Assembly (NCBI GenBank): GCA_010027825.1
Contig: RGUK01000124.1
Span: 1-5,310, forward strand
Source of the DNA: a bacterium
GTDB lineage: Bacteria > Dependentiae > Babeliae > Babeliales > RVW-14
Length of the DNA stretch: 5,310 nt
Direction: 5' to 3'
Made by a program: the position numbers and the translations under genes. Positions within the stretch are counted from its first letter, which is position 1, and each line of letters opens with the position of its first letter. The notes under the pieces were generated by a model. The model ran no database searches and was not told where the DNA came from. It worked only from the letters and a program-made list of their open reading frames with translations. This document shows, piece by piece, positions 5,147-5,310 of this stretch.

Positions 5147-5310
5147 TATGCTCCTTGTGCCACCTCAGACTTTGGGGCAATCATAGCGGTATTACATGCT
5201 GAACAATGTGAGAATGATTTAGGCATTGGCAACCCGCACTTAGGGCAATGGTTTGCAATCGCATTAAAGTAATTGCTTACTGTAACTTTTCCTAATAGAT
5301 CGCTAAAACC
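5146..5310 (-). CDS. Partial zinc-ribbon protein (C-terminal part)
   Basis: Reading the minus strand from the window edge gives 54 open residues ending in TAA at 5148-5146, with the 5' part outside the window. The visible part begins GFSDLLGKVTVSNYFNAIAN and contains a CPKCG knuckle and a CSAC knuckle 10 residues apart (cysteines at visible residues 22, 25, 36 and 39; 5194-5247), the four-cysteine pattern of a zinc ribbon. The tail is AMIAPKSEVAQGA. Its stop shares one base with the next start (TAATG), as expected for a coupled operon, and the next gene's Shine-Dalgarno lies inside its last codons. The role is unknown; small zinc-ribbon proteins in phages may bind nucleic acid or protein partners. 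The cysteine spacing and the exact junction make this a real gene rather than a chance frame, although it is short. Confidence 0.72.
   Translation of the reverse strand, partial: GFSDLLGKVTVSNYFNAIANHCPKCGLPMPKSFSHCSACNTAMIAPKSEVAQGA
5151..5156 (-). promoter_or_regulatory. Ribosome binding site of the virion-type protein
   Basis: AAGGAG on the minus strand lies 4 nt before the ATG at 5146, within the last codons of the zinc-ribbon gene. It supports the 5146 start. Confidence 0.7.

Overview
The window looks like a stretch of a tailed bacteriophage (or prophage) genome. The evidence is a structural-protein gene ending in a common tail-fibre tip domain, a small virion-type beta-sandwich protein, and packing so tight that genes overlap or abut with no intergenic space across 5.3 kb. 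The DNA is moderately AT-rich, and gene starts have clear Shine-Dalgarno motifs. The host cannot be determined. The protein styles resemble phages known mainly from aquatic metagenomes, but that is recalled knowledge and was not searched.

Two gene clusters converge near position 1750. The plus-strand cluster (1-1753) is a glycan-type module. It holds the C-terminal part of a protein with a glycosidase-like beta-propeller domain, then a TPR-like helical repeat protein, then an FkbM-family methyltransferase. Successive genes overlap by 11 and 14 nt, which suggests translational coupling. The FkbM gene is split between two frames. Its N-terminal SAM-binding motif is in one frame and the rest of the domain is in another. 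The break lies at a 9-nt sequence whose collapse from a hypothetical 11-nt tandem repeat would explain the shift.

The minus-strand cluster (5310-1746, read right to left) is a tail-fibre module. It holds the end of a zinc-ribbon protein not reported by simple ORF calling, then a 181-residue beta-rich virion-type protein with an apparently inserted repeat-like module, then a 952-residue collagen-like fibre. The fibre has two long Gly-X-Y tracts separated by a globular domain of about 120 residues, and it ends in a beta-rich C-terminal domain of about 100 residues. The collagen tracts contain almost no proline and no Lys or Arg, are full of Gln in the Y position and of Thr, and show a hexapeptide super-period.

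The two clusters overlap tail to tail by 8 nt with no visible terminator. A reasonable hypothesis is that the sugar-related plus-strand genes make or methylate a glycan carried by virion proteins, perhaps the Thr-rich collagen-like fibre, or act on host surface polysaccharide. The sequence suggests this only through gene proximity.
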